NCBI GenBank assembly: GCA_009930305.1
Contig: RZYM01000007.1
Location: 31,375 to 95,374, forward strand
Length of the DNA stretch: 64,000 nt
Direction of reading: 5' to 3'
Source of the DNA: Bacteroidia bacterium
GTDB taxonomy: Bacteria; Bacteroidota; Bacteroidia; Bacteroidales; Paludibacteraceae
Of this stretch, positions 34,440-43,942 are shown piece after piece (position 1 is the first letter of the stretch; each line of letters begins with the position of its first letter). The translations under genes were made by a program, and so were the position numbers. Below the pieces are notes generated by a model. The model saw nothing but the letters and a program-made list of their open reading frames with translations. It had not been told where the DNA came from and searched no databases.

Positions 34440-34471
34440 ATACAAAAAATATGTAATTTAATTTTATTGTT

Positions 34472-35725
34472 ATGCCTTATTTCTTTTCTTCTGAATCAGT
34501 CTCTGAAGGTCATCCTGATAAGATAGCTGACCAAATATCTGATGCTTTGCTTGATAATTTCTTGGTGCAAGATCCGGATTCGAAGGTAGCTTGTGAAACT
34601 TTGGTAACTACAGGTCAAGTAATTTTGGCCGGCGAAGTTAAGACCGATGCTTATGTTGATGTGCAAACTGTGGTGCGTGATGTTATAAAACGTATTGGTT
34701 ACACAAAAAGCGAATATAAATTTGAAGCTGAATCTTGCGGTGTTTTGTCTGCAATTCATGAACAATCTGATGATATAAATCGAGGTGTTGAGCGCGAGAA
34801 TCCTTACGATCAGGGTGCAGGTGACCAAGGTATGATGTTTGGATATGCTTGTGCCGAAACCGATAATTTAATGCCCATAGCTCTTGATTTATCTCATGCT
34901 TTGCTTTCAGAATTGGCTGCAATACGCCGTGAGGGTAAGAAAATGACATATTTACGACCTGATGCAAAATCGCAGGTAACGGTAGAGTATAGTGATAACA
35001 ACAAGCCTGTTAGGATTGACACCATTGTTATTTCAACTCAGCACGATGAATTTCTGAATGATGATGCAAAGATGGTTACTGCCATTGAAAATGATGTTCG
35101 CGAAATTTTGATACCTCGTGTAATGTCTAAAGATTCAAAATACATGGCGTTAAACAAGGGCGATTATAAGTTATTTGTAAATCCAACCGGAAAATTTGTT
35201 ATAGGAGGTCCTCATGGAGATACAGGCTTAACAGGCAGAAAAATAATTGTGGATACTTATGGCGGTAAAGGTGCTCACGGAGGTGGCGCTTTTTCGGGAA
35301 AAGATCCTTCAAAAGTTGATAGGTCTGCAGCTTACGCAGCGCGTCATATAGCAAAAAACATGGTTGCTGCTGGCTTGGCTGACGAGGTGCTTGTTCAAGT
35401 GTCTTATGCCATAGGTGTGGCGAAGCCGATTAATCTTTATGTAAATACGTACAGCACATCCAAAGTATCTTTAACTGATGGTGAAATAGCGTCAAAAATT
35501 GAGACTTTGTTTGATATGCGCCCAAAGGCTATAGAAGATCGTCTTAAATTACGTAATCCTATTTATGAAGAGACCGCTTCTTATGGTCACGTTGGTAGAA
35601 CTCCGGCATTAGTTGAAAAAACTTTTAAAACTTCAGACGGCCGTTCTATTACCCGCAAAGTAGAATTGTTTACTTGGGAAAAAACAGATATGGTTGATGC
35701 AATAAAAAAGGCTTTCGGTTTATAA
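34472..35725 (+). CDS. metK: S-adenosylmethionine synthetase
   Basis: MetK makes S-adenosylmethionine from methionine and ATP. The 417-aa protein begins [22 protein letters not shown] and carries the signature [16 protein letters not shown] (near residue 109). It also shows [24 protein letters not shown] and [23 protein letters not shown] (near 270), so all three domains are present. The start is fixed by the universally conserved N-terminus. It follows queG by 175 bp that hold a promoter and a probable SAM-sensing leader, implying feedback control by its own product. Confidence 0.98.
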   Translation: MPYFFSSESVSEGHPDKIADQISDALLDNFLVQDPDSKVACETLVTTGQVILAGEVKTDAYVDVQTVVRDVIKRIGYTKSEYKFEAESCGVLSAIHEQSDDINRGVERENPYDQGAGDQGMMFGYACAETDNLMPIALDLSHALLSELAAIRREGKKMTYLRPDAKSQVTVEYSDNNKPVRIDTIVISTQHDEFLNDDAKMVTAIENDVREILIPRVMSKDSKYMALNKGDYKLFVNPTGKFVIGGPHGDTGLTGRKIIVDTYGGKGAHGGGAFSGKDPSKVDRSAAYAARHIAKNMVAAGLADEVLVQVSYAIGVAKPINLYVNTYSTSKVSLTDGEIASKIETLFDMRPKAIEDRLKLRNPIYEETASYGHVGRTPALVEKTFKTSDGRSITRKVELFTWEKTDMVDAIKKAFGL

Positions 35726-35749
35726 ATTAAATCTATATAACATAATTAG

Positions 35750-35782
35750 TAGGGAATGTCGCAATGATATTCCCTATTTTTA
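35750..35782 (+). terminator. Terminator after metK
   Basis: TAGGGAAT (35750-35757) pairs with ATTCCCTA (35769-35776) and is followed by TTTTTATAATTATTTTTT. It also lies downstream of the convergent DUF3108 gene. Confidence 0.85.
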
Positions 35783-35785
35783 TAA

Positions 35786-36619
35786 TTATTTTTTCTTGAT
35801 ATAGTGTAGGGGATAACGATTCTTAGATACCTTAACTAAATCTATTTTGGCGTAACCTATTTTTAGCTTTGCTTCTGCGTGTACTATAATTTTATTTTTA
35901 TCGTCTGTAAGCCATATAGATACAGGATCTTCACTCGAAAACAGTGTGCCATCGGATGTTTCAAAATAGAAACGCAGGCATCTATATGTATTTCCGTCAC
36001 GTAAAGTTATATTTTCTTTACCCACATAAGTAATTGACAAATTTAATACTCCGTCAACACGATAAAATGTAAATTGTGTTGATTCTCCAATAGCTATATT
36101 AGAAAAATTATAATTTCTAATCCGATATAGAAGTGCTAAAGCATCAATAGGGCAAATATCGTGGAAGACTTCTGTATTTTTTTTTGTTTCACCGTTCTTA
36201 ACCTCTATTGCCTCGACTGCCATACCATTTTCAATGGGATAAAAATGGTGATTCTTAACGGCATTGTATTTACGTTCAATATCTCGCTCGTAGAAATATA
36301 ATGATAGTAAATCTTTTTTACGCATCATTACTTGAAATGTGTCACGAAGTGAAAAGAATGAACGCATTACCTTTTCAGTATGACCTATAGCTGAGATATT
36401 ATAAACATCTTCTTTTCTATATATATCATCTGTTACTTTCGTATTTATTACGAGTCTATCAATTATAATGCCTCCCCATTGAAAGAATGCTGTATATTCA
36501 AGTTCTTCTCCTGTTTTGAAGGCTGTATTGACTAAAGGGCATTTTAAGTTATACTGCGCAAATAAAGCAGTGCAATTAATTAGTATGCTTGTTAAAATGC
36601 AGTAACGTAAATACTTCAT
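35786..36619 (-). CDS. DUF3108 periplasmic protein
   Basis: This 277-aa protein has a Sec signal peptide (about 1-21, ending LFAQ) and resembles the DUF3108 family. Family-like features are FKTGEELEYTAFFQWGGIIIDR near 38 and the late VWLTDDKNKIIVHAEAKLKIGYAKIDL. The fold is probably a beta-rich periplasmic domain; function unknown. It starts 2 nt after the Ig-like lipoprotein gene ends, so the two form an operon and probably act in the same compartment. Confidence 0.85.
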   Translation of the reverse strand: MKYLRYCILTSILINCTALFAQYNLKCPLVNTAFKTGEELEYTAFFQWGGIIIDRLVINTKVTDDIYRKEDVYNISAIGHTEKVMRSFFSLRDTFQVMMRKKDLLSLYFYERDIERKYNAVKNHHFYPIENGMAVEAIEVKNGETKKNTEVFHDICPIDALALLYRIRNYNFSNIAIGESTQFTFYRVDGVLNLSITYVGKENITLRDGNTYRCLRFYFETSDGTLFSSEDPVSIWLTDDKNKIIVHAEAKLKIGYAKIDLVKVSKNRYPLHYIKKK

Positions 36620-36621
36620 GA

Positions 36622-38463
36622 TTATTTTTTGCTATCGTTCTTTTTTAGCTCTTCAGGTCTTTGTTTCTCCCAAGGTATATTTTTGTATGGCCATTCTTCT
36701 TCTATGTCCCAATTTGCTCGTATCTTAATTTGTTTTGGATAGTAATATACAAACTCTGCTTGCTTGTGATCCTTGTAGATTCCTGTATCCCACTTACCAT
36801 TACCATTTTCATCAATAATAAGGCGTATATAGTAAGCACCTGGTTTTATGTCTTGAAATATATATTCATCACCATCCATAAATGCTGTCTGAACCCATTG
36901 ATCTTTCTGATTAATAAGTTCCATTATACCATTTTGAGGTGTATCGGTAAGTTTAACAAACAGATTCCCATATTCTTCCAATTGTTTGATTTTAAATGTT
37001 TTGTAGAACTTATCGACTGTTCTCCCATACATACTCCTTATGCTCGCCGAATCAACATTTAGTTTGTACATATCTCCATAACTTTTCTTATAAAGAAACT
37101 TAAGCTGTTTTGTACACAAACTGTCGTCTTTAATCAGTTCGAATGGTATCTTAGTCCATAGAGTATCATGCCTTATAAATAACTGTATGCTGTCTTTTAC
37201 GATTTCTGTAATAGGCTCCTCAAAGTTGAGTGATAACGTATCGTAAACTTCTAAGTTTGAAGATATATTGTGTGAGAATAAAAGAGGAAGATTTTTATCA
37301 TCGACTGCATTGGATTTATTTCGTTTTTTACCGGCTTTGTTTGTAACAACCATCTTAATGGTATCAGTTTTCTCTACCAGATTACTTATTGAATCGGTCT
37401 TTAAATATGTCAATGAAAGATTCAAGGTGTCTTGCTTGTATAATAAGGAATCTGTTATCCAATATGTAAGAGAATCGGTACGTATGGATTTCTCTTGAAT
37501 ATACCAATTGCTATGTTCTGTGGAATCAATAATTTTGACTATAGGTTGTTTTGCCGGTGTGGCGCCGAAGGTCAAAGTAAAACTGTTTTTACTGTTGCGT
37601 GTACACTTTTTAAAGAAATGCTTTATAGGATTTTCTTTGAATGACTTCAAAATCAAATCTTTAGGATAATATTCAGTGTGGGCATCAACAATAAGACTAT
37701 CGAATTTGGTTTTTAAACTATCAGTCCAAATTGTGTCTATTTTGCCGTGCATATGAACATCTGGTTGCAAAATACTGTCGATAAAAGCTATATCGGTTCC
37801 TATTTGCTTATAGAAGTATGTTTGTGTAACATCATTCAGTGCGTATAGCTTGTATTTACCTTCTTTTATATTTCTAATTACAAAAGAACCGTCTTCTTTT
37901 GTTTTAGACATACGCATGAATGGAGTTGTTTGAAATGCAGTATCATTATCTGCATTATATATACCTACAAATATATTCGGAACGGCTTTTAAGGTATGAG
38001 CATCTAGTACAATTCCGCTAATTTGCAAAGTGTCGAAATCGGCACCAGTTGAAAATGAAAATTGAAAATCTTTAAAGACGTTTTTTTCGTTATAGTCTAC
38101 TATGGAATTACCAAAGTCAATGGTATATGTAGTATTTTCTAATAAACTATCTTGCAATGTTACTACTGCTTTTTTACCAATGGCTTTTACAGTAGGTTGA
38201 TTTTTTTGTGCGGGAGAAATTACCACATTTTTGTATGCAGCCTCAATAGAAATCAACTCATTAAATTCTATTGAAATTTGCTTTGAAGAAACGAGTCTTG
38301 CTCTATTACTAGGTGAACTCTTAACTATAATAGGAGACAATTCGTCTTTGGGACCTCCTTGTGGTCCGGAGCCTCTGTTAGCACAAGAATGTAATAATGC
38401 CGCTGTAATTATTGTCAGCATTGCAATTAAAATGATGTGAATTATATGAGTTCTTGATTTCAT
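36622..38463 (-). CDS. Ig-like (Big_5) domain lipoprotein
   Basis: This 613-aa lipoprotein (lipobox LLHSC, Cys about 27) starts with the characteristic ANRGSGPQGGPKDELSPIIVKSSP tail found in Bacteroidota proteins with SbsA Ig-like domains (Big_5, about 40-140). A carboxypeptidase-regulatory-like segment follows near 150-220 (ISGVVLDAHTLKAVPNIFVGIYN). More beta-rich repeats fill the middle, and a late IKPGAYYIRLIIDENGNGKWDTG segment near 555 looks like a second such domain. It is likely exposed at the cell surface or in the periplasm. It leads a two-gene operon with the DUF3108 gene. Confidence 0.82.
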   Translation of the reverse strand: MKSRTHIIHIILIAMLTIITAALLHSCANRGSGPQGGPKDELSPIIVKSSPSNRARLVSSKQISIEFNELISIEAAYKNVVISPAQKNQPTVKAIGKKAVVTLQDSLLENTTYTIDFGNSIVDYNEKNVFKDFQFSFSTGADFDTLQISGIVLDAHTLKAVPNIFVGIYNADNDTAFQTTPFMRMSKTKEDGSFVIRNIKEGKYKLYALNDVTQTYFYKQIGTDIAFIDSILQPDVHMHGKIDTIWTDSLKTKFDSLIVDAHTEYYPKDLILKSFKENPIKHFFKKCTRNSKNSFTLTFGATPAKQPIVKIIDSTEHSNWYIQEKSIRTDSLTYWITDSLLYKQDTLNLSLTYLKTDSISNLVEKTDTIKMVVTNKAGKKRNKSNAVDDKNLPLLFSHNISSNLEVYDTLSLNFEEPITEIVKDSIQLFIRHDTLWTKIPFELIKDDSLCTKQLKFLYKKSYGDMYKLNVDSASIRSMYGRTVDKFYKTFKIKQLEEYGNLFVKLTDTPQNGIMELINQKDQWVQTAFMDGDEYIFQDIKPGAYYIRLIIDENGNGKWDTGIYKDHKQAEFVYYYPKQIKIRANWDIEEEWPYKNIPWEKQRPEELKKNDSKK

Positions 38464-38475
38464 AGAGGCAAAATA

Positions 38476-38503
38476 GGGGACACTCTAAAAAAAGAATGTC
38501 CCC
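38476..38503 (-). terminator. Terminator after glyS
   Basis: On the minus strand GGGGACA (38503-38497) pairs with TGTCCCC (38482-38476); TTCT and AGAG extend the stem, and TATTTTG follows. It lies 10 nt after the glyS stop. Confidence 0.65.
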
Positions 38504-38512
38504 GTAAATTAT

Positions 38513-40060
38513 TTATCCAACAATTTTCTTGAATAGATTTTTCATATTAACCGCCTTGCCTATAAGTTCGTGCAATTCTTCGATCTTAATGCGGTCTTGT
38601 GTCATAGTGTCTCTGTAACGAACCGTAACGCATCCATCTTCTAATGTTTGATGATCTACAGTGATACAGAATGGCGTACCAATTGCATCTTGACGACGAT
38701 AACGTTTTCCTATAGAATCTTTCTCGTCATAAGAACATTTGAAATCAAATTTAAGTTCGTTCATTATTTCACGAGCTTTTTCAGGTAGTCCGTCTTTCTT
38801 AATCAATGGCATCACGCAAGCCTTTATCGGAGCCAATACAGGTGGTAATTTTAGTACTACTCGACTATCTTCTCCATCTAATTTCTCTTCGGTATAAGCT
38901 GCAGACATTATTGATAAGAACATACGATCTACACCTATTGAAGTTTCAATTACATAAGGAGTATATGATTCATTTAGTTCAGGATCAAAATATTCAATTT
39001 TTTTACCTGAGAATTTCGAGTGTTGGCTTAAATCGAAGTTTGTACGAGAGTGAATACCTTCTACCTCTTTAAAACCAAAAGGCATTTCAAATTCTATGTC
39101 GGTAGCTGCATTTGCGTAGTGAGCTAATTTGTCATGATCGTGGTAACGATATTTTTCATCGCCCAAGCCTAATGCTTTATGCCATTTTAATCTAAATTCT
39201 TTCCAATGAGCAAACCATTTCATTTCTTCTCCCGGGCGAACAAAGAATTGCATTTCCATTTGCTCGAACTCACGCATTCTAAAGATAAATTGTCTTGCTA
39301 CGATTTCGTTACGGAATGCCTTTCCTATTTGTGCGATACCGAAAGGAATTTTCATACGACCGGTCTTTTGTACATTCATGTAATTCACAAAAATACCTTG
39401 TGCTGTTTCCGGACGTAAATAGATTTTCATTGAGCCGTCAGATGTAGAACCCATTTCTGTGGTAAACATCAAATTAAATTGACGCACATCCGTCCAATTC
39501 TTCGTTCCGCTGATAGGGCATACAATGTCGTAATCAAGTATTATTTGTTTCAATTCGTCTAAATTCCCATCGTTAAGAGCCTTAGCGAAGCGTGTGTGTA
39601 ATTCTTCGCGTTTAGCTACATTTTCAAGAACACGCGGATTGGTGGATTTGTATAATTCAGCATCAAAAGAATCGCCAAATTTCTTAGCTGCTTTTTCAAC
39701 TTCTTTATTAATTTTTTCGTCGAATTTTGCTAGTTGATCTTCAATAAGAACGTCAGCGCGATAGCGTTTCTTGCTATCTCTGTTATCTATTAGAGGATCA
39801 TTAAAAGCGTCAACATGACCTGATGCTTTCCATATAGTTGGATGCATAAAAATAGCTGCATCAATACCAACAATGTTTTCGTGTAGCAATATCATGCTGT
39901 CCCACCAATACTTTTTGATATTGTTTTTAAGCTCAACCCCGTTTTGTCCGTAATCATATACAGCGGCAAGTCCGTCATAAATATCACTAGAAGGAAATAC
40001 AAATCCATACTCCTTGCAGTGAGCGACTAATTTTTTAAATACATCTTCTTGTGATGCCAT
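38513..40060 (-). CDS. glyS: Glycyl-tRNA synthetase (alpha2 type)
   Basis: This 515-aa class II synthetase is of the single-chain dimeric type, which many bacteria and all eukaryotes use instead of the alpha2-beta2 form. It shows the N-terminal FKKLVAHCKEYGFVFPSSDIY, motif 2 FRNEIVARQFIFRMREFEQME (near 260), and motif 3 IETSIGVDRMFLSIM. The C-terminal anticodon-binding domain begins near 400 (LPPVLAPIKACVMPL). Both start and length are typical. It is monocistronic with a leader of about 100 nt. Confidence 0.97.
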   Translation of the reverse strand: MASQEDVFKKLVAHCKEYGFVFPSSDIYDGLAAVYDYGQNGVELKNNIKKYWWDSMILLHENIVGIDAAIFMHPTIWKASGHVDAFNDPLIDNRDSKKRYRADVLIEDQLAKFDEKINKEVEKAAKKFGDSFDAELYKSTNPRVLENVAKREELHTRFAKALNDGNLDELKQIILDYDIVCPISGTKNWTDVRQFNLMFTTEMGSTSDGSMKIYLRPETAQGIFVNYMNVQKTGRMKIPFGIAQIGKAFRNEIVARQFIFRMREFEQMEMQFFVRPGEEMKWFAHWKEFRLKWHKALGLGDEKYRYHDHDKLAHYANAATDIEFEMPFGFKEVEGIHSRTNFDLSQHSKFSGKKIEYFDPELNESYTPYVIETSIGVDRMFLSIMSAAYTEEKLDGEDSRVVLKLPPVLAPIKACVMPLIKKDGLPEKAREIMNELKFDFKCSYDEKDSIGKRYRRQDAIGTPFCITVDHQTLEDGCVTVRYRDTMTQDRIKIEELHELIGKAVNMKNLFKKIVG

Positions 40061-40165
40061 AATTTATATTGCGATTAATTATTTATTGTACTAATTTTAT
40101 GCGCTTTTTTGTACTGAAAAAGATGTTTCTGATTTTTTGTTTTCAGAGCAATTATTTTTGAAATA

Positions 40166-40173
40166 CAAAGGTA
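40166..40173 (-). promoter_or_regulatory. -7 box before glyS
   Basis: On the minus strand this reads TACCTTTG, perfect to consensus, about 105 nt before the ATG at 40060. It lies in the divergent region shared with parC. Confidence 0.55.
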
Positions 40174-40232
40174 AGGTTTTTGATGGATTTTTTTGTAATT
40201 TTACACCGAAACTTGCACGGATAGCATGCAAG

Positions 40233-42905
40233 ATGAATAAAAAGATTCAACAGATGGCAGATAATGAAGAAGAATTGAAGGATGACCTGGAAACCAAAGC
40301 GCATTCTGAGTACAAGATCCCCGATTTAAAAGACTCGATGGTAAAACATCAATTGTCGGGTATGTTTCAAAATTGGTTTCTGGATTATGCTTCTTACGTA
40401 ATTTTGGATAGGGCAGTTCCGCACATGTGTGACGGTCTAAAACCTGTACAAAGGCGTATTTTACATTCTATGAAACGAATGGATGATGGACGCTATAACA
40501 AAGTGGCTAACATAGTTGGTCACACTATGCAATTTCATCCTCATGGAGATGCTTCAATTGGAAATGCATTAGTTCAATTGGGTCAAAAAGATTTTTTGAT
40601 AGATTGTCAGGGAAACTGGGGAAATATTTTGACAGGTGATGATGCAGCTGCCCCTCGTTATATCGAAGCTCGTTTGAGCAAATTTGCTTTAGAAGTTGTA
40701 TTTAATGCTAAAACAACAGAATGGAAATTGTCTTATGACGGACGAAATCAAGAGCCAGTAGCTTTACCTGTTAAATTCCCATTATTGTTGGCACAAGGAA
40801 CGGAGGGAATCGGTGTCGGACTTTCTACAAAGATATTACCTCATAATTTCAATGAACTTATTGATGCGTCTATTGCGTGCCTTAAAGGAGAATCATTTAC
40901 TTTATATCCTGATTTTGTAACCGGAGGTTCGATTGATGTATCTCGTTACAGCGACGGAAAGCGTGACGGAAAATTAAAGATACGTGCTAAAATTTCAAAA
41001 CTCGATAATAAGACATTATGCATATCTGAAATTCCTTACGGCACAACAACAGAAAGTGTTATAGAATCTATTCTGCGTGCTACTGAAAAAGGCAAATTAC
41101 AGATTAAGAAAGTTGATGATAACACAGCCGCAAATGTCGAGATATTAGTTCATTTAATGCCTGGTAAGTCTTCAGATAAGACGATAGATGCATTATATGC
41201 TTTTACAGATTGTCAAATCAGTGTATCTCCCAATTGTTGTGTTATTTATGAAGAAAAACCGCATTTCCTTTCTGTAAGTTATGTGTTGAAGTTTTCGGCA
41301 GAAAACACAATGAGATTGTTAAAAGAAGAATTGCTTATACGCAAATCAGAATTGCAAGAATTAATCTTCATGTGTTCGCTTGAAAAAATATTCATTGAAG
41401 AGCGCATCTATAAAGATAAAGAGTTTGAAGATAGCAAAACTATTGAATCTGCAATTGCGCACATAGATCATCGTTTAGATCCTTTTAAACCTAATTTTAT
41501 AAGACCTGTTGAGGAAGAAGACATTAAGAAACTATTGGAAATCAAGATGAGTCGTATCTTGAAATTCAATTCTGATAAAGTTGTTGAGGATATTAAGGCA
41601 TTATATGCTGAATTAGAAGAGGTTAAGAATAATTTAGTACACATAGTAGAGTTTACGATAAAATGGTTTGACCATTTAAAAGAAAAATATGGTAGCAAGT
41701 ATCCTCGTAGAACCGAAATAAGGAGTTTTGATAATATTGAAGTTTCAAAAGTTGTAGAAGCAAACGAAAAACTTTATATCAATAGAGAAGAAGGCTTTAT
41801 CGGAACCGGACTTAAGCGAGACGAATATGTTTGCAATTGTTCGGACATTGATGATATTGCCATATTTTACAAAGATGGTAAGTTTAAGGTTATTAAAGTT
41901 GCAGAAAAAGTATACGTTGGAAAGAATGTATTGCATTTAGGCATCTTTAAGAAGAACGATAATAGAACCATATATAATATGGTTTATAGAAATGGCAAAG
42001 ATGGTGTTAGTTATATAAAACGATTTGCTTTAGGTGGTTTGGCTCGAGATAAAGATTACGATTTGACTCAGGGTACAAAAGGTACAAAAATTCTTTATTT
42101 TTCGGAAAATCCCAATGGCGAGGCTGAAATTTTGAAAGTATTTTTAAAACCGAAACCGCGTCTAAAGAATCTTACATTTGAGCGCGATTTTAGCGAAATA
42201 TCTATAAAAGGACGTTCTTCTATGGGTAATATTTTTACTAAAAATGATATTCATAGAATAGTATTGAAGCAAAAGGGAGGTTCAACCTTAGGTGGTAGAG
42301 AAGTGTGGTTCGATTATGATGTTTTGCGTCTTAATTATGATGGACGAGGAATCTTGCTCGGAGAGTTCTGCCATGAAGATTCGATACTGGTCATAACCAA
42401 ACGTGGAACTTGCTTAACAAGTAACTTTGATTTAAGCAATCATTATCCTGATGATATATTACGTATAGAAAAATTTGATTCGGAGAAGATTTGGACTGCA
42501 GTTTTGTATGATGCAGAACAAAAGAATCCATATATAAAGCGTTTCAAACTAGAAGCTTCAACAAAAGAGTTCTCATTTATCGGTGAACATCCGGATTCTC
42601 GGTTAATTCTTCTTACTGACACATATTACCCGCTTTTGGAAATTAAGTTAGAGGGTGCTGCAGATAATGCAGAACCATTAGTTTTGGATGTAGACGAATA
42701 CATAGGTGTAAAAAGTTATAAGGCGAAAGGCAAACGTGTTGCAACCGCCATGATAAATGCGATAAGTGAACTTGAACCATTACGTGTACCAGAAGAGATA
42801 GATGATTCTTTGTCAGATACTAATGAAGAGGATAATGAGCAAAATGAAGATTCAGAATTATCTCAGCAAACTCCCGATGATGATGGTCAGTTTAGCTTGT
42901 TTTGA
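40233..42905 (+). CDS. parC: DNA topoisomerase IV / gyrase subunit A
   Basis: This 890-aa type IIA topoisomerase A subunit cuts and rejoins DNA. The catalytic Tyr is at about 143 in APRYIEARLSKFA, preceded by GLKPVQRRILHSM and FHPHGDASIGNALVQLGQ. The C-terminal part (about 560-840) should be a beta-pinwheel. A degenerate GyrA box is hard to find, so topoisomerase IV is the better call over gyrase. The tail is very acidic. I start at ATG 40233; ATG 40254 (MADNEEELKD) is also possible, and the open frame upstream is not protein-like. tsaE follows 18 nt later. parE is not in the window. Confidence 0.9.
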   Translation: MNKKIQQMADNEEELKDDLETKAHSEYKIPDLKDSMVKHQLSGMFQNWFLDYASYVILDRAVPHMCDGLKPVQRRILHSMKRMDDGRYNKVANIVGHTMQFHPHGDASIGNALVQLGQKDFLIDCQGNWGNILTGDDAAAPRYIEARLSKFALEVVFNAKTTEWKLSYDGRNQEPVALPVKFPLLLAQGTEGIGVGLSTKILPHNFNELIDASIACLKGESFTLYPDFVTGGSIDVSRYSDGKRDGKLKIRAKISKLDNKTLCISEIPYGTTTESVIESILRATEKGKLQIKKVDDNTAANVEILVHLMPGKSSDKTIDALYAFTDCQISVSPNCCVIYEEKPHFLSVSYVLKFSAENTMRLLKEELLIRKSELQELIFMCSLEKIFIEERIYKDKEFEDSKTIESAIAHIDHRLDPFKPNFIRPVEEEDIKKLLEIKMSRILKFNSDKVVEDIKALYAELEEVKNNLVHIVEFTIKWFDHLKEKYGSKYPRRTEIRSFDNIEVSKVVEANEKLYINREEGFIGTGLKRDEYVCNCSDIDDIAIFYKDGKFKVIKVAEKVYVGKNVLHLGIFKKNDNRTIYNMVYRNGKDGVSYIKRFALGGLARDKDYDLTQGTKGTKILYFSENPNGEAEILKVFLKPKPRLKNLTFERDFSEISIKGRSSMGNIFTKNDIHRIVLKQKGGSTLGGREVWFDYDVLRLNYDGRGILLGEFCHEDSILVITKRGTCLTSNFDLSNHYPDDILRIEKFDSEKIWTAVLYDAEQKNPYIKRFKLEASTKEFSFIGEHPDSRLILLTDTYYPLLEIKLEGAADNAEPLVLDVDEYIGVKSYKAKGKRVATAMINAISELEPLRVPEEIDDSLSDTNEEDNEQNEDSELSQQTPDDDGQFSLF

Positions 42906-42923
42906 TTATTTATTATAAAAAAA

Positions 42924-43340
42924 ATGAATAAACTTCTGATAAAGGACTTGGATAATCTGCACCTCGTTGCAAAAGATTTTCTTAAGCAAATAGGAGATTC
43001 CAAGATTATTGCGTTTTATGGTTCTATGGGTGCAGGTAAAACTACATTTATTAAAGCATTGTGTGATGTATTGGGTGTTAAAGACACCGTTAATAGTCCA
43101 ACATTTGCAATAGTTAATGAGTACACTGATGCTGATGGTAATCCTATTTACCACTTCGATTGTTATAGGATAAAGAAATTGGAAGAAGCTTATGATTTAG
43201 GTTACGATCAATATTTTTTCAGCGGCAATTATTGTTTTATTGAATGGCCTGAAATGCTCGAACAATTACTTCCTGAAGACACAAAGAAAGTTAATATTAC
43301 TGAGCGCGAAGACGGAGGTAGAAATGTGTTTTTCGACTGA
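42924..43340 (+). CDS. tsaE: tRNA t6A biosynthesis ATPase TsaE
   Basis: TsaE is the ATPase that recycles the TsaB-TsaD complex which makes the t6A modification on ANN-decoding tRNAs. The 138-aa protein has Walker A GSMGAGKTTF (residues 33-42), switch-like NSPTFAIVNEY near 57, HFDCYRI near 73, and the terminal FIEWPEML motif. Its 3' end overlaps the next gene by 17 nt in another frame. Confidence 0.96.
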   Translation: MNKLLIKDLDNLHLVAKDFLKQIGDSKIIAFYGSMGAGKTTFIKALCDVLGVKDTVNSPTFAIVNEYTDADGNPIYHFDCYRIKKLEEAYDLGYDQYFFSGNYCFIEWPEMLEQLLPEDTKKVNITEREDGGRNVFFD

Positions 43341-43860
43341 TAAACAAATATTGCGGAAAGAAATGAAGAAGCGTGTTGCATGTTTGGATGATGCAACAAA
43401 GCAAGCTAAATCAAAGGGAATTGCATCACTTCTAGAGCAAAACCGACATTTTAATAATGCATCCTCAATACTATTTTTTTGGCCATTACTAGATGAAATT
43501 GATTTAAGCTTGTGGATAGAAGAATGGGCTAAAACTAAACAAATCTATTTGCCTGTAGTACAAGGAGATAATTTAATTATCTGTAAATACACAGAGAAAA
43601 AAATCAAAGGAGCATACAATATAATGGAGCCTATAAATTCGGAAATTTCAGATTTATCTGCGATAGATTTAGTCATTGTACCGGGCCTTGGATTTGATGA
43701 TGCTACTTTTGCACGTTTAGGACGTGGAAAAGGTTTTTACGATAAATTATTATCTGCTTCTAATGTGTACAAAATAGGAATTTGTTATTCCGAACAATTA
43801 TGCAAAAATTTACCTATAGAGTTGCATGATGTTAAGATGAATGAAGTAATTTTTGCTTAA
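43324..43860 (+). CDS. 5-formyltetrahydrofolate cyclo-ligase
   Basis: This enzyme converts 5-formyl-THF to 5,10-methenyl-THF using ATP and returns stored folate to the one-carbon pool. The 178-aa protein shows DKQILRKEMKKRV at the start and the family signature LVIVPGLGFDDATFARLGRGKGFYDK (near 117-142). I chose ATG 43324; the frame is open further upstream, but that part is antisense-like sequence inside tsaE. The 17-nt overlap suggests translational coupling. Confidence 0.92.
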   Translation: MCFSTDKQILRKEMKKRVACLDDATKQAKSKGIASLLEQNRHFNNASSILFFWPLLDEIDLSLWIEEWAKTKQIYLPVVQGDNLIICKYTEKKIKGAYNIMEPINSEISDLSAIDLVIVPGLGFDDATFARLGRGKGFYDKLLSASNVYKIGICYSEQLCKNLPIELHDVKMNEVIFA

Positions 43861-43881
43861 ACAGAAAAATTCTTACCTTTG
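43852..43881 (+). promoter_or_regulatory. Promoter of the LytTR regulator
   Basis: TTTG (43852-43855), an 18-nt spacer and TACCTTTG (43874-43881) match the consensus. The -33 box lies inside the last codons of the preceding gene. Confidence 0.6.
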
Positions 43882-43942
43882 TCGACACTCGCTATGAATT
43901 GTTTGCGCTTTACAAATTATTAATAGAAAAAAATCATTGATT

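Noticed and set aside
40137..40232. N-terminal extension of parC from 40137
   Set aside because: The stretch overlaps the divergent promoter region and is not conserved-looking; starts at 40233 or 40254 fit better.
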